DNA from: Cryptomeria japonica
Lineage: Eukaryota > Streptophyta > Pinopsida > Cupressales > Cupressaceae
Direction of reading: 5' to 3'
Length of the DNA: 64,000 nt
NCBI RefSeq assembly: GCF_030272615.1
Contig: NC_081414.1
Coordinates: 783,036,119 to 783,100,118 of the forward strand
Below are positions 36,956 through 50,200 of the stretch, one piece after another. The translations under genes were made by a program, and so were the position numbers. The notes under the pieces are model-generated. The model was given only the letters and a program-made list of their open reading frames with translations. It made no database searches and was not told the DNA's origin. Numbering within the stretch: position 1 is the stretch's first letter; each line of letters opens with the position of its first letter.

Positions 36956-38014
36956 TAAACAGGTACAATGAAATATGAAATAGACAAGGTATTACCTCAA
37001 GTATGAAACCCTTCCATGAAATCTCACATAGGGCTTGATATGATGAAGTGTAATCCTACAGTATAGTGCATGCTCTCAACATGAGAAAACACTTCTATGG
37101 AATTGACCATGCTTTTTGTAGCGGACCTATATGATTTCAATAAGTTTCTTCTTAAATGTAGATTTGTGATTGAATTGATTGGCAAATTGTGAGGATTGTT
37201 ATTTTAACTTTCTACGATTTGAAATGTATTTATATCCATCTTACACCTTTTTGAAATAATTTTTTAAGGAAGGCCAATGAAGAAAGATAAATTCCATATA
37301 TTTGCAAAGCTAACTTGTGTTCTTTAAAAGTTGAGTTCTTCTTGTCTAGATAGAGGTTTGTATGACCTAAGACCTAGAAAAATGAGCCATGAAAATATTG
37401 GGAATAGGGGAATGAATAAATTTTATGAAAACAGTCTCAAAACTAGGCTCAATCACACATAAACTAGGCACATCCACCAAAATGGTCCAAACCTAGTGTG
37501 CAATCATTAAAGTTAACAATTTACAACACTATATTCTGTAATCATCCTATTGACCTATATTTTATCGATAAATGATAAAAGGCATCACAATAGTGAAAAT
37601 AACTACTTGCATGTGTATTTCAAGAGTTAATGAATTACTTCCATATGTCCTATCATGTTGTGATGTGGGGTGATTTCCATCTCCATCCTATTTGTCCTTA
37701 AATTGGCGATCCATTCTTTTTGGAGGGACTTCTTCTATAAGAGGTATAATTTGAAGAGTGTTTCAATAAGAAGGCTACAAAATGTTGTGGTTAAAATACA
37801 TGAATGTTGTAAGGCTTAATACTAAGGTATGCATGGATGCATACATGAATATTAGATTACATTAACATCATAAAAAAAATTACTCTTTCTTTAATGTTGT
37901 AGTTGCAAGATAATAAAGAGATATTCACTTTGTTATATAAGTATCAATTTCTACCTAATTTAGTGTCTCAAAAGGGCCCTTGAATACCTACATACATTAG
38001 GTCATCAATATTTT
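36956..38014. other. Intergenic sequence, nothing recognised
   Basis: AT-rich, with no supported ORF or repeat. It is the left flank of the large LTR element; the matching right flank begins at 58940. Confidence 0.6.
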
Positions 38015-39749
38015 CGTAGATAGGAAATGTGGAAATCATCAAAGCAATATCAACATTAGCCTAGTTCAATCACGAAAACTCAATTGCAATGACCAATCCT
38101 AATTACATTCAATGAAAACAAGAAAACAAGACATTCAAAATGAAAACTAAGCAAACCAAATGCAGATGTCTCCTTCATGTGGCTCCATTGTCCTTCTTTC
38201 TCCTTCAAATAGCTTTTGTTTTGTGGATCTCACCTTCAAGTGCATAAGCATGATGTGAAAGCAAGTAGACAAGACGAGACGACATCATAAGGGTACTAGA
38301 AGCGTGATTGATTCGACCAGGGACCTTGATTGAAGAAATTCATCCAATTTATAGACAAATTGGAGAAAAGACAAGATTAGCATGAATTTGATTCGAATGG
38401 AAATTTCAAATCAAGAATGACAAATATGACAAATTATGACAAATTGACACTTTCTATGCGAAATTGATTGATTGATAATTTTGACAAATTGCCATGTCAA
38501 AATTGATTGATTGACAATTATAACAAATTATGACAAATTTGCTATGTCATTCCCATGAAATTAGGAGAAATAGGAGAAATTATAAAATTAGATGAATTAG
38601 AAATTAGGAAATTAGAAAATGAGGAAATTAGGAATTAGGAGAAATTAGTAAATTGGAAAATTAAGAAAAAGATGAAATAGGAATTAGGTGAATTAATTAA
38701 TAGGTTTTCATCCATTAATCAATTCATGAAAGAGACCTGGGACTAAATAAATGAATTTATTTAACCCACCAAGAAGAAGAAAAGGATTAAATGAACGAAT
38801 CATAAAACCCTAGAAATTAGAGGACAAGTAATTAGGTCAAGACAACAAGAAATTAATGTCGATTCGATTATGATTTTGACTTGATAAAAGACCAATGTTG
38901 ATAAGTGATTTGATTGATAAATGCACCAATTGATGAGGAACAATGACTAATTGATCCAAATTGACATGATTGAGAAAGACAACGATCAATGACAAATCGA
39001 TTGCAAAATTGACGAGATTGACAATGACAACGATCGATGACAAATCGATCGCAAAATGACAACATTAAACATGACAACGATCGATGACAAATCGATCGCA
39101 AAATGACAACATTAAACATGACAATGATCGATGACAAATCAATCGCAAAATGACAAGATTGAAAATGACCACGATCGAAGACAAAATAGATTGCAAAACG
39201 ACAAAATTGAAAATGACCACGATCGATGACAAATCGATCGCAAGATGACAAGATTGAAAATAACAACGATTGATGACAAATCGATCACAAGTCGAGAAGA
39301 TTGAAAATGACAACGATTGATAACAAATCAATTGCAAAACGACAAGATTGATAAGAGGACAACGATCGATGACAAATTGATCACAAGTCGACAAGATTGA
39401 AAAGAGGACAATGATCGATGACAAATCAATCACAAGTCAACAAGATTGATAAGAGGACAAAACCCTAATTAGGATTGATGATGTCCAAAATGATGACAAA
39501 TGAGGACGCACCATGATGCGACAAGATAAGATAGACCAAAATCATGATTGAAGATTTGTTATCGAGAAGACCATATTCAAAAGCGAGACAAATGAGGAAT
39601 GCAGAAGAAGGACTCGATGCTCCCAAACAATAAAAACCAAGTGCGCAACATGGAAGAAATGTTAATGGGATGCAAAAACCCTAAAATAAGGCAATGCGCA
39701 AATGTTAAAGTATGACTCCGCAAGCATTAACCATTTTTAGACGTCTACA
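38015..39749 (-). mobile_element. 3' LTR of the large element
   Basis: About 1,735 bases. Shares long stretches with 57312-58939, for example GAAATGTGGAAATCATCAAA, CTCCTTCATGTGGCT and AAATTAGGAGAAATAGGAG. Most of the length difference comes from the internal minisatellite. Confidence 0.9.
38950..39450. repeat. LTR minisatellite, long version
   Basis: About ten units of roughly 45-50 bases built on CGATCGATGACAAATCGATC followed by GCAAAATGACAAGATTGAAAA variants. The self-complementary ATCGATCG core recurs in each unit. Long minus-strand open frames here are shadows of the repeat. Confidence 0.85.
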
Positions 39750-39766
39750 TTTTGCCCCTCTTTGAG
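39750..39766 (-). other. Polypurine tract of the large element
   Basis: The minus strand reads CTCAAAGAGGGGCAAAA directly before the LTR start TGTAGACG, setting the orientation. Confidence 0.75.
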
Positions 39767-40523
39767 ACAATGCGATTCTAAGCGTTGTTTCAAAAAACGA
39801 TAATGAAAATGCCGCAGACAATAATGACATGTGCATGCCCCCTCGAGGAATTGGCCGGAAACATCCAGAAAAGAGGCCAATTGATCGAAAAGAATGATAG
39901 AAAATGATAGGAGCAAACAGACTAAAAATCGGGGATCGGATACACAAAGGACAAGCAATTGAAGATGCAAAAGACCGTGACCAACATAAGATGGAGAGGG
40001 TGCATGTCCATCTATGCACTAACAAAGATCTATAAATGAGACAAGGAGAGTGAAAATTGCTCATTTGCACTAGCCAAAGAGGAGGATTTGTTGCTCTGGA
40101 AAAGGACGCTTGCAGAGAGATGGTGAACATTCCAATGGAAGATCACCTCGAAGAATGTGTACACACGTACAAACGATCGAATGACATGGGAGTATCTCAA
40201 AAACCCATATTGTCAATTTCATGAATTTTGATCACTTGCGAGACATTGCGGGGCCCACAGAGAATGCAGAAAGTGACTTTTGTGCCTGTGTGAGCACATC
40301 CTGTGCTTGTGTAGGGTACATAGGCGCAAGTTGATGCAACACAGGCGCAGTTGTTCACTGGGAACTCAATTTTGGTCAAAAACAACATGCGAATGATCTA
40401 AAAAGGGGGGATAAGGATGGGATAGGTCAAAATAGATTAGAAACACCCTATTTTGGACATGAAACAGGGCAATGCAGCCCATAGGAGCAAACCCTAAAAC
40501 TGACAAAATGTGCCCCAATTGTG

Positions 40524-42329
40524 ATGCAGAGTCAACAATATCCATTGATCACGTGGGAGAACCGACCAGACTGCTTCATGTTATGACATAGACTCAGGAG
40601 CACAGACAGAGATACATTAGCAGGACTTGGGATATACTATATCACATTCATGCCCGAGATTAGGGCAAACACAGGACTGCTTACCGCATTGGTAGAGTGA
40701 TGGCATCCAGAGACCTCCTCATTCCATCTAGCAACTGGAGAGGTGACTGTGACACTAGAGGATGTATGGCATATCCTCTGCATTCTGATTCATGGGGAGA
40801 TGATAGAGTATGACCCAGTGATAGGGAGAGACGTGTTGTGTAGATTATCTGAATGCGACGTAGATGATTTAGATATCGTAGAGAGGGAGATTGGCTGGGA
40901 GACCATGGCATCAGAGTATGATCGGCGATATGTGGTGATAGCAGTGGTGATAGCATGCTTATTAGCAAGGGACAGAGAAGGACATGGATTCCCTATTGGA
41001 TGGGGAAGAGTGCTAGAGCGGATGGTGATAGAGGGTATGGTGTATGCATGGGGACCATGTGTACTGGCTATGCTATATTTTCAGTTGCATCAGATAGCAT
41101 ATCAGGGAGTTCAGACTTTGAGTTGTGGAGTCACATTGCTACAAGTATGGGCATTTGAGCACATAGCCATATGTCGACTGATTCCAGAGAGATAGGTATT
41201 ACCACATCGACCATATGTGTACTGCTATGAGAGAGCACTGAGATAGGGTCCTTTTGGATACATATTGTATTGGCAACATGAGCTAGACAGACTGAGAGAG
41301 TTCACATGGAGGCCATATCTTGATTACCCTAGATGGTTAGATGATAGTGATGAGCTACCATATTGTAGATAGGAGAGATACCTGATTGGGTGACCAGTGA
41401 ATCACTAGAGAGTGATTGAGATGTACCTGCTAGAGAGAGTCAGATGACAGTTTGGAGAGAGGTAGGATGTGCCTAGAGGGACTGCACACTTTGCCCGATC
41501 TCACAGAGAGATGAGTCAGTGGGGGAGGATGATTCAGCCACACATAGCATATGCTGATTTGACATAGCTACAACAAAGACAGTGGGATTGGAGATCAGAT
41601 GTGGTGGACACTGGGATGACAGAGGAGTATGAGAGATGGTTTGCACGACGACAGCTAGTGCCATTGACAGATCCTGATATTCCGGTACCTAGGAGATAGG
41701 ACTTCCCACTCACAGGAGAGGAGGAGGGAGATGATGACGATGAGGAGGATGAGGGTGGTGATGAGGATGAGGGGGATGAAAATTATGAGCCAGACTCAGC
41801 CGATTAGGAGTCATTTCAAGATATACCCATAGAACCGGAGACAGCTAGCATAGAGGAGATGGAGATGTGCAGGGCTACCATAGCGAGTCAGCACGATCAC
41901 ATTGTGACTTTAGAGAGACAAAATGCTATCTTGAGGATAGAGAAGGATCAGTTCAGAGTGGAGATAGCCAGACTCACAGCGGCTCGAGATACAGCAATAG
42001 CTCAGGCACAACGAGAAGAATAGAGAGTCACTGAGTATATTGGGTCAATTAGGGATGCTAGTGCACATGAGATGGCACAGATGTTGGTAGAGACAAGAGA
42101 AGAGATACACCACTGGAGGACACTATATGAGAGTGTAGTTCCACCAGAGCAGAGAACAGCATCATATCGGGCACAATCGAGGACAAAGAGCAGGCCACGG
42201 TCTTGGAGGTCAGCGAGCAGCATGGGGGTGAGTGGACCTATGAGACCACCACAGCTAGGACCAGGGACAGGGGGGACATCATCCTTGAGACATGGCAAGG
42301 ATGAGGAGGATAGAGGGAGCACCCAGTGA
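40524..42329 (+). pseudogene. Plant mobile domain (aminotransferase-like) ORF, killed by nonsense codons
   Basis: One frame of 602 codons from ATG 40524 to TGA 42327-42329 with no frameshift. The N-terminal half has the plant mobile domain pattern: LAGLGIYYITFMPEIRANTG, an ALVE(stop)WHPETSSFHL block, and GEVTVTLEDVWHILCILIHG. Then come an acidic Asp/Glu run (about 41720-41790), a coiled coil (HDHIVTLERQNAILRIEKDQ) and a basic Arg/Ser/Pro tail. The family occurs in plant nuclear proteins of the MAIN/MAIL type and is widely carried by transposable elements. About thirteen internal stops are all TAG or TGA, mostly where Gln or Arg is expected. The ORF runs antisense to the LTR element that contains it. 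It could be captured cargo or the element's own second gene. Confidence 0.8.
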
Positions 42330-43537
42330 TAGAGGCACGTGCTCCGTAGTGACAGAGACAGATGTAGTTTGACATTTTGTAGTCAGCCTGTGGGCCATAC
42401 TTAGGACAGACAGTCCAATTTTGTACTCCAATACTTTTTTGATATATGATATGATATGCATCTATATGATGGGATGCAATGCATTATGGCTTATGGTTGA
42501 TGTTTACTTTCCATGTATGGATGGCGTAGGCATTGTTTATTGTGGAATATGTATGAATATATTTTTATGCGATTTTTGATGCATTTATAATATGAAATGG
42601 ATAAAATGCTTGATATAGGCAAATGTACTAACCAATGAATGCAGGATGCAACTTATGTTTTTGTGTGGAGATCGGATAACTAGACTGAACTGACTACCCA
42701 AACTGACGAAAGAAATGTTAGTAAGAAGAAATGAGACAGAGGACAATTAGAGGCGAAGAAAAACTTGCTTTCACTAATGCACTTTGTAGGTGAGAACCTT
42801 TATTTAATGTAGCAAAACAGATGCTTAGCATCATGGCATTGAAGGCCAGAGCTGAAATGCAACCCTTTTTGCAAAAGACAGACACATCGCACACAAGGAA
42901 TGAGTGAAGCATCCTAGGGTGCATACATCAAGCGTCGAGGTATGTGCAACGTTCACAAAGCAAACGTACTTATCACAGACACCCAATGATATAGTTGCCC
43001 CAGTTTGTGACAAACATTCCACAAACAACAATCACAACAAAAAAGAAAGAGACCATGAACCATCCCGGTTACTCTAAATCACTCAGTGACATCATCGAGC
43101 AACATAGGAACATGATCGGAGATAAATCAATAAATGATAAGACTCGCCAATTCCAACAAGTCAAACAAACATATTGATCTTCATTGTCAAAAGTTGAAAA
43201 TGTTGATAAGACGGTCATGTTGTCTAGTTTCAGGGAATGGGGTACCCCATCTAAGATAGGACACAATCTGGTTTCGACTATACCATACCCTGTATAAAAC
43301 CCATGATAGTAGTGACAAGGTCAAATGATATTGATGTTGATGTTCGATTGATAAGACAATTTTAATCAATTTGAATGTCTGGTTTGATTGAAAAGTTCAT
43401 CTGTTAACGCGTGATTGCATGTCGTTGGATATATGCTCACTGATCTGTCTTATGCATAAAGGGGATATTTTTTTGTTTTTTTCTTTTCGAATTTTTTACA
43501 ATTTTTTTTGTGTTCACTTTTTTTTCAGGACTTTATT
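42330..43537. other. Non-coding internal region of the large element
   Basis: No supported gene. Short open frames show no domain. The sequence turns T-rich after 43460, leading into the tandem array. Confidence 0.5.
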
Positions 43538-43815
43538 TGACTTTTTAGGGATTTATTTCAGGACATTTTTCAATTTTTTTGGATTTATTTCAGGACATTT
43601 TTCAATTTTTTTGGATTATTTCAGGACATTTTTCAATTTTTTTGGATTATTTTAGGACATTATTCAATTTTTTTGGATTATTTCAAGACATTTTTCAATT
43701 TTTTTGTTTTTATTTCAGGACATTTTTCAATTTTTTTTGGATTATTTCAGGACATTTTTCAATTTTTTGGTATTATTTCAGGACATTTTTCAATTTTTTT
43801 TGGATTATTTCATGA
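43538..43815. repeat. T-rich 30-33-bp tandem repeat
   Basis: Eight to nine copies of TTTCAGGACATTTTTCAATT followed by TTTTTGGATTA, differing by one or two bases and in T-run length. The Phe-rich open frames across it are shadows. Confidence 0.92.
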
Positions 43816-44698
43816 CAGTATGCGATTTTTATGATTTTGCCCCCCATGTCTAGCAAGGCAAGGAATATGATAGGTGAATAAATAGGCTTGCTGAAATGAT
43901 GGTGGATAAAGGGAAGACAAAGGCCTTTTATTATGGAGACAATACAGATGCAATTTTCAAGGGCTATGGCGTGATGGGACAAGAGACTGGATATGACAAT
44001 GTAAAGCAGTGACATGGCATGAGGGACATGTCAAGAGGTTTTTGAAACCATGTTTAAATTTTGCGTCCTTATGTCAGATCAAGATCAAGGAATGAAAAAG
44101 AGTGTATGGATAGTGATAAGATATGGATAGGATAAGCAAGACCAAGAATGGATAAGGGACATGGACTGAAGGTCAGGATTGGCTAAGGGATAGTGGCAAA
44201 AAGTTGCAATAAGCTAGGGAATATGGATAAAAGGTTATAATAAGCAAATGGATAAAGACTAAAAGCTGCAAACAAGATGCATGATGCTCATAACGATCCT
44301 CAGCCTTGTCAAGATCAAAGGTGGAAAGGGAAATTGGACATGAGGGATGATAGGACATGAAGGGGTAATGACATGGTATGATAGGATAATGAAGGGCAAT
44401 AGGATATGAAGGAGGATGAAACCTACCCCCAAGTGTGGTGTGCAAGAAGTTCATAGATTACGCATGATGCCTGTTTGCTAGGTTTTCATCATAGTACTTG
44501 CCCAAAGTGCCTGTTTGCCAGGTTTTCACCAGTGGACGAATTATTTTTGCTTTACTTTTTTCTTTTGTCTTTTTTTTTTCTCACTTTTTCAATAGAAGAT
44601 GGACACATGATAGGGGATGAAAGAAGGACTTAAGGATCTTTTTGTTTTTTTTGGATAGTAGCCTTGAAAAAAATGGACCATGACCTTTAAAAGTATGC
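43816..44698. other. Non-coding internal region of the large element
   Basis: Mostly purine-rich sequence with no gene recognised. It has a two-copy direct repeat of about 40 bases (TGCCTGTTTGC(T/C)AGGTTTTCA, near 44469 and 44510). Short T-rich runs lie at 44550-44660. Confidence 0.5.
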
Positions 44699-45274
44699 TC
44701 AAAGACATTGGTAGGATAAGGACATGGAAAATGAGCTGAAACTAAGGCAAGGATTTATGCAAAGGATTGGAGAAAAGGGATCGAAGGATGGAAAATATGC
44801 ATTGGATAATGGATAGGGTATTGGAAGAATTATGCTTGAGTGGATAGAAATGTTGGCAAGATTGACATTGGCACACACCTTGAGGGGTCGTGGACTGATG
44901 GAGGAAAAATGTATTTTGGATATTGAGATTTTTGAGGAAGGAAAGGCTATGGATTTTGGGACATAAGGGCCCAAAACGGATGAAGAAAGTGATGGAGAAA
45001 TAGACTTGGAAGATTTGGATGGAGGAATAGCAATTTTGGATGCCAAGTTGATTGTTTCTTTAGGCTTTTGTGCTTCAAGGAGCCACTTAGGGATCCACAT
45101 GGTTTTTGATTTTTAATGCTTTTGTGGTTCCTTGGAGTGCAATGCTTGCACAAGGGATTTAGGAACCCATATAGATTTGGACTTTGCTTTAGTTTGCTCA
45201 GTGGGCCTTTGTGGCCTTTTGGATATTTATTTTTCTTTATAGATCATATTGTTCTTTGTTTTGACATGTCGATT
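44699..45274 (-). pseudogene. 3' part of the large element's sense ORF
   Basis: This continues in the same frame the ORF that enters the nested element at 53061: the codon phase on the two sides of the CGATT duplication matches exactly. It has a Lys/Ser/Pro-rich composition, with repeats of the type (S/T)(I/M)W(V/I)PK(S/W)L. It ends at a stop at 44699, with two in-frame stops on the way. No known domain was seen. Confidence 0.55.
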
Positions 45275-46473
45275 TGTAAAGCGGAAAATCGCGATCGAAC
45301 CCTAGTCGTTCTCCCCTCTTCCAACTCCGAGGAGAGAGAAGGGAGGTTCGCTAGGATTCGATGGTTTTCACTTAGGGGAGAGACTTTACATTCAAAAGAG
45401 GGGTTGAAACCCACTAGATCCAATCCCATGCAATGCAAGATTGGATGCTAAATGTGTTTCAAGGGTTAAGACAGCAAGGCTACCCTCTTTTGTAAAGAAT
45501 GTTGATAGAAGAATTAAACTAAGCATGCATAGAAAGTGACAAAGATTTGCTTATAAACTGAGTTCGGATTATAGGATGAAGCTGCGGACCTGGAATTAGC
45601 AGTAAAATGTCGATACGGCACTGCCCTACAAATTTGAGCAAAAGTTGTTAGGACGATGGCGCCCGGCGCCACGGTCCTCCGAAAAATCCGCGAAACGAAG
45701 GGGGATCTGTTCGTCTCTGCACAAGGATTCCAGATCTTCAATTTCAGCCGCGTACCTGCAACCTACACACAGAAAAGCGAAGACGATTGGGGGGTTAGGG
45801 ATTAGGGGTTTGCCTTTAGGTCAAACCCCGGTTTTGGAATTAACCAAGAAATGAGCAAGAGCTGTAAATGTAAATGACTGTAAAACAAGTACTAATACCT
45901 TGTTCTAAGGATGTTTGTATCCTTATGTGCGAAGGTTTAGATGTTGTATGTTGTATGTTGTATGTAATATGTGATCTCCTCTTCAATGGTTGAATCCTTG
46001 ACTTGAATGCAACACTTAGCCTTGAATGGAGACTTGAAATGATCAATTGCTTGAAGGAATGCTTGAATGCTTGAATGCTTGAGTATAGTTTCCACGCCTT
46101 TTTCCACATATCCTCCTCATATCAAATGAGAGAGAAAAATGTAGTTTATATACTTGTCATTTAGGGCTGATAGACTGATTTTCCCGACCTTAGGCCGACT
46201 AGGAAAGTTAATTTCCAAATTGCAAACAAAAAGACCCGAGCCCCTTAGGAGACCGGGCCCAAAATAGGACCCAGGGACCAAGGCGCTGGGCGCTTTGGTC
46301 CCACCTCCCGGGACAGCAGGGTGCAAGGAGGTTCAGGCCAGGGTGCTTGAAAAATGCAGTTTTCAGTGTCGTGAGAAAGTTTCAGGGTCTCCATTCAGGT
46401 TGCGTGTTGCGTCGCCATCGTGAAGACCGAAATGCAGTCGAAATTGCAAGTGTCGCAATTTTAGGATGCTACA
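45275..46473 (-). mobile_element. 3' LTR of the Gag-only element
   Basis: 1,199 bases, TGTAAAGCGGAAAATCGCG to TTAGGATGCTACA. It carries two GC-rich hairpin motifs (45651-45677 and 46275-46301). Confidence 0.93.
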
Positions 46474-47212
46474 TTTAGCCCCCACTTTAGCGGGAGTATG
46501 TATGCTCATACTTCCGGTAAAGTACAAGGAAACAACATTGAAAGACTTTCACCACGTCAAGGAGGCAAGATACACCAAGCCCCCAGTGGACTAGGGATCT
46601 TACGACTTCGATTGACAAAGTAAAAGGGAAGATCACGAGGGAGAACCATGACTGTCAGTAGTAAGGTTCCCTCCCTATGAGTCATGCAAGAAAGATATCA
46701 AAAATTCTCAAGGCAAGGTTAAATTTACCAAGAAATTTTCAAGTATCTTGAAAAGATATGAACGGGATGTATGCCCCCCTACGTTAAAGCGATCGCACAC
46801 GCCTCACCGGGGGTGATTGTTTTATCGTAGTGATACATATAAGAATGAGAAAGGAAAGGAGCACGTTATCGCAAGGATTTAGCCCCCAAGTGTGAGATAA
46901 ACCCAAGGATAATAGACACAAAACACAAAGCACGAGGTGACTTCGCTTTCCTCGGGGTCAGTATGCTGTATGATAATTCATGTATATCATATGTATGTAT
47001 GCATAATTGTTCTTCATTCCCCAATCAAGGAAGGTCACCTAGAAGAAGGGAACACATGTGTCTTTTGAGTCAACATGAGAGAGATCGAGAGATCTCAATG
47101 CTTTGCATCGTCCTCAAGTAGACAACACCAAGGACAACAAATAGAAGAATGAGAATAACGTATAGAAGAAGTAACGAAAGAGAGGAGGAAAGAATCTGCT
47201 ATGCTAATGTAA
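46474..47212 (-). other. Purine tract and 3' untranslated region
   Basis: The minus strand begins, next to the LTR, with the purine tract. The rest up to the ORF stop is non-coding, without repeats. Confidence 0.7.
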
Positions 47213-50200
47213 CTAGTCTAGCACGTCATCTACCCCCCGATCTTGCTGATCAATGTTTCGGGAAGGCAGGGAACACGCTAGAGGAGGAACATCCAACACA
47301 GCAGATGGAGCTATCACAAGATCCAAACAAGGGCTATGTTCATGTTCCAAGCCACATTGTTCTTGTCTAGGAGCTAGGATAAGTGCTTTAGAAAATTCAT
47401 TAGATAAATGGTTATCAATATCAACAAGTTCATATTCACTATCAGAAGCAAGAGGAGTAACATTTTCATCATGCATAACATTTTCATCTATAGCATCATC
47501 AAGATTTATAAAAATAGGATCTTTAACTCGCATAGGATCAAAACCATCATGCATCTTATGTTTAGGAGATTTAGGCTCAATGTCCGGCTGAGGAGAAAAT
47601 GGAATAATGGTTGTTGAAGGTGTCTTTGGAGATTGCAAAGTTTGAGAAGCAGCTGCTTGAGCTCTAAGACGACGCTTTCGTCGGTATTCACATGCAGAAC
47701 GATTTCGTCTAGTCTTAGTAGGAAGTGGAGAAGATTGAGGAGGAGGAATGTTCTCATCCTTAGCACTTGGGTGTTTAGGTTGTGGTCTCTTAGGCTGGAT
47801 AATAGGAGAAGGAGAAGGTCTCTTCTCTCTATAAAAAGAAGGAGGAGGAACTGCTCCATATAAGGGAAGAATATTTGGTTTAGGGAGAAGACCAAGTCCA
47901 TCATGACGAGGAGGTATAGGTCTACTCTTAGGAAGCTTATTAGGCATAGACATAGTCACATCCATAGGGATGGGTTGGGAATCTTCTTGAGGAAAGACAT
48001 TAGTTTTATCTTTCAAAGGAAGAACTTCCTTCTCAAGAATGATAGGAATGTCAAGTTTAGGTGTTCTAGGTTCACTTAGAGATAAGATCATATCTGTTTT
48101 CCACTTTTGATAAGATTTGAAAAGATGATCACTTCGCGGAGGAAGAGATTGGAATTTTTTAGGCCAAAAGTAATCAATAGGAACACTAGAAGTTCTTTCA
48201 GCTGGTTTAAAGAGACTATGATTGACAGTAACAACTTCACCATTATGGGGAAATTTCAAACACTTATGTATAGGAGAAGTAATAGCTTTCATGGAAGATA
48301 GCCAAGGATAGCCAAGCTTCACACGAAATTGTTCGGAAGATGGAATAATAGCAAAGTTCACATCAAGGGATTTGTTATGGACCTCAATAGGCAATGTAAT
48401 AGAACCAATTGCAGGAGAAGAAAATGCATCAAATAGTTTTACAACCACATCTGTTTTGTCATAGATAACTTGATTCAATTGCAAAGTAAAAAGGAATTCT
48501 TCAGTAATAACATTAACCATGCATGAAGGATCAATAAGCACTCCACGGCAAGGTGTATTCTTGACTTTTGCAACTATGTATAAAGGACCATCAGGTGCCC
48601 TAATGGTTTCATTGGAATCAAATGTGATGGAAGGTTCTTTAGGGATTTCTTGCTGCTCTACAAAGTTAATCACATTCGGAGTCATAGACACAAGACCATC
48701 AGATGAGAGAGAGGAATCATTAGCCTCAATTGCATTAGAGGTATGAGAAGGCAATGGATTAGTGAAAATATGAAGATTTTGGTTAGGAGGAGCTACAGAT
48801 GTGTTGCCTTTATCATTCACTCTAGAAACAGAGATAGTATTATTATCAATCAAATCTTGAATTTTACCCTTTAAAGAAAAACATTTTTCAGTATCATGCC
48901 CAGGCTGATGGTGAAATTGACAAAAAGCTTTGTTATCAAAATAAGGTGAAGTAATCTTTGCAGGATCAATTTGTCTTGTAGGAGGAAGAGTAAGCACATT
49001 TTGTTCCAATAACTTATTCATAATACTATGCAATGATTCATTCAAAGGAGTATACTTTCTTTCTTTCTTGAAAAATTTAGAAATAGGAGGCACACCTGAT
49101 GCTGCATTCACATTGTTGTTGATGATGTTTTCATTGAATTTGATGGAATCTCTATTCGGTTTAAACTTCCCAAATGGTTGTTGACTGCTATCACCCTTAT
49201 CACTCGGAGCCATAGGATGTGATTGTTCCATTTGACTCACAATCAGTTGATAATTGTGAAGAGTTGCACACAACTGTTGGAAAGAAGTAAACTCAGAAAA
49301 CAGAAGTTTGTCTCGAATATCTTTTTGTAAATTAGAAATAAAGATTCTTTGAATATCATTGTCAGGCATTGGAAAAGAAATTTGAGCATACAAATGCTTA
49401 TATCTACCAATGAAATCAGTCACTTTTTCTTTAACACCTTGTTTACAATGCATTAAATCAATCAAAGTAACCTTAGGACTTATATTGTTTTGAAATTGTT
49501 GAATGAAAGCATTTGCAAGTTGTTCGAAAGAAGTAATAGAATAGGAAGGCAACGAGCAATACCATTGTAGGGCTTTGTCTCTTAATGTTCTAGTAAACAG
49601 TTTTGCAAGCAACCTTTGGTCATAAGCAAAATCAGTACAAATTGTTTGAAAAGTCTTAACATGTGTTAGAGGATCTCCTTTACCATTATAAAGTTCCAAA
49701 TGCGGGATTTCAACATGTTTAGGAGGGATAGCTCGAACAATGTCAAGAGAAAGTGGGCTCGCAACGTCAAATGTGGGCACACTAAACTTAGATTGATTCA
49801 TAGAGGCAATTTGTTGCTGTAAAGAAGAGACAGTTTGTGTTAGATTGTTAATGGTCGCTTCAGTCGAAGAATTCATATTGGATGTGTTAGATTGAGATGG
49901 AGGTGTTATGTTATTGAAAGAGGGTAAAGAGTAAGGTGGTGGGACTCTATGATAATTAGTCATAGGAGATGATTGGGCAGGAGGAACACTACAAGGAGGA
50001 ATGGATTGGTTAAACGAATTGCCCCCTTGCATCATGTTCATTTGTGGAGATGTAATAGGCACACTCATTGAAGGAATGAATGAAGGAGTCGGATTTAATG
50101 AAGGAAGAGGGTTAATTGAAGAAGAAGGGTTGCCCCCATGACTGGTGATCATAGGAGGAATGTCTTGTGTAGAAGTAGCCATTATGTTTGATGTAAAGGT

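Noticed and set aside
43419-43815. Phe-rich plus-strand open frames resembling a membrane protein
   Set aside because: They read through a 30-33-bp T-rich tandem repeat with no independent coding sign.
45116-45451. Open frames inside the Gag-only element's LTRs (45116-45451, 45840-46109, and duplicates at 51706-52660)
   Set aside because: They are duplicated because LTRs are duplicated, overlap on both strands and have no domain.
47253-47863. Plus-strand and alternate-frame open frames across 47.2-48.7 kb
   Set aside because: Shadows of the minus-strand Gag-protease ORF.
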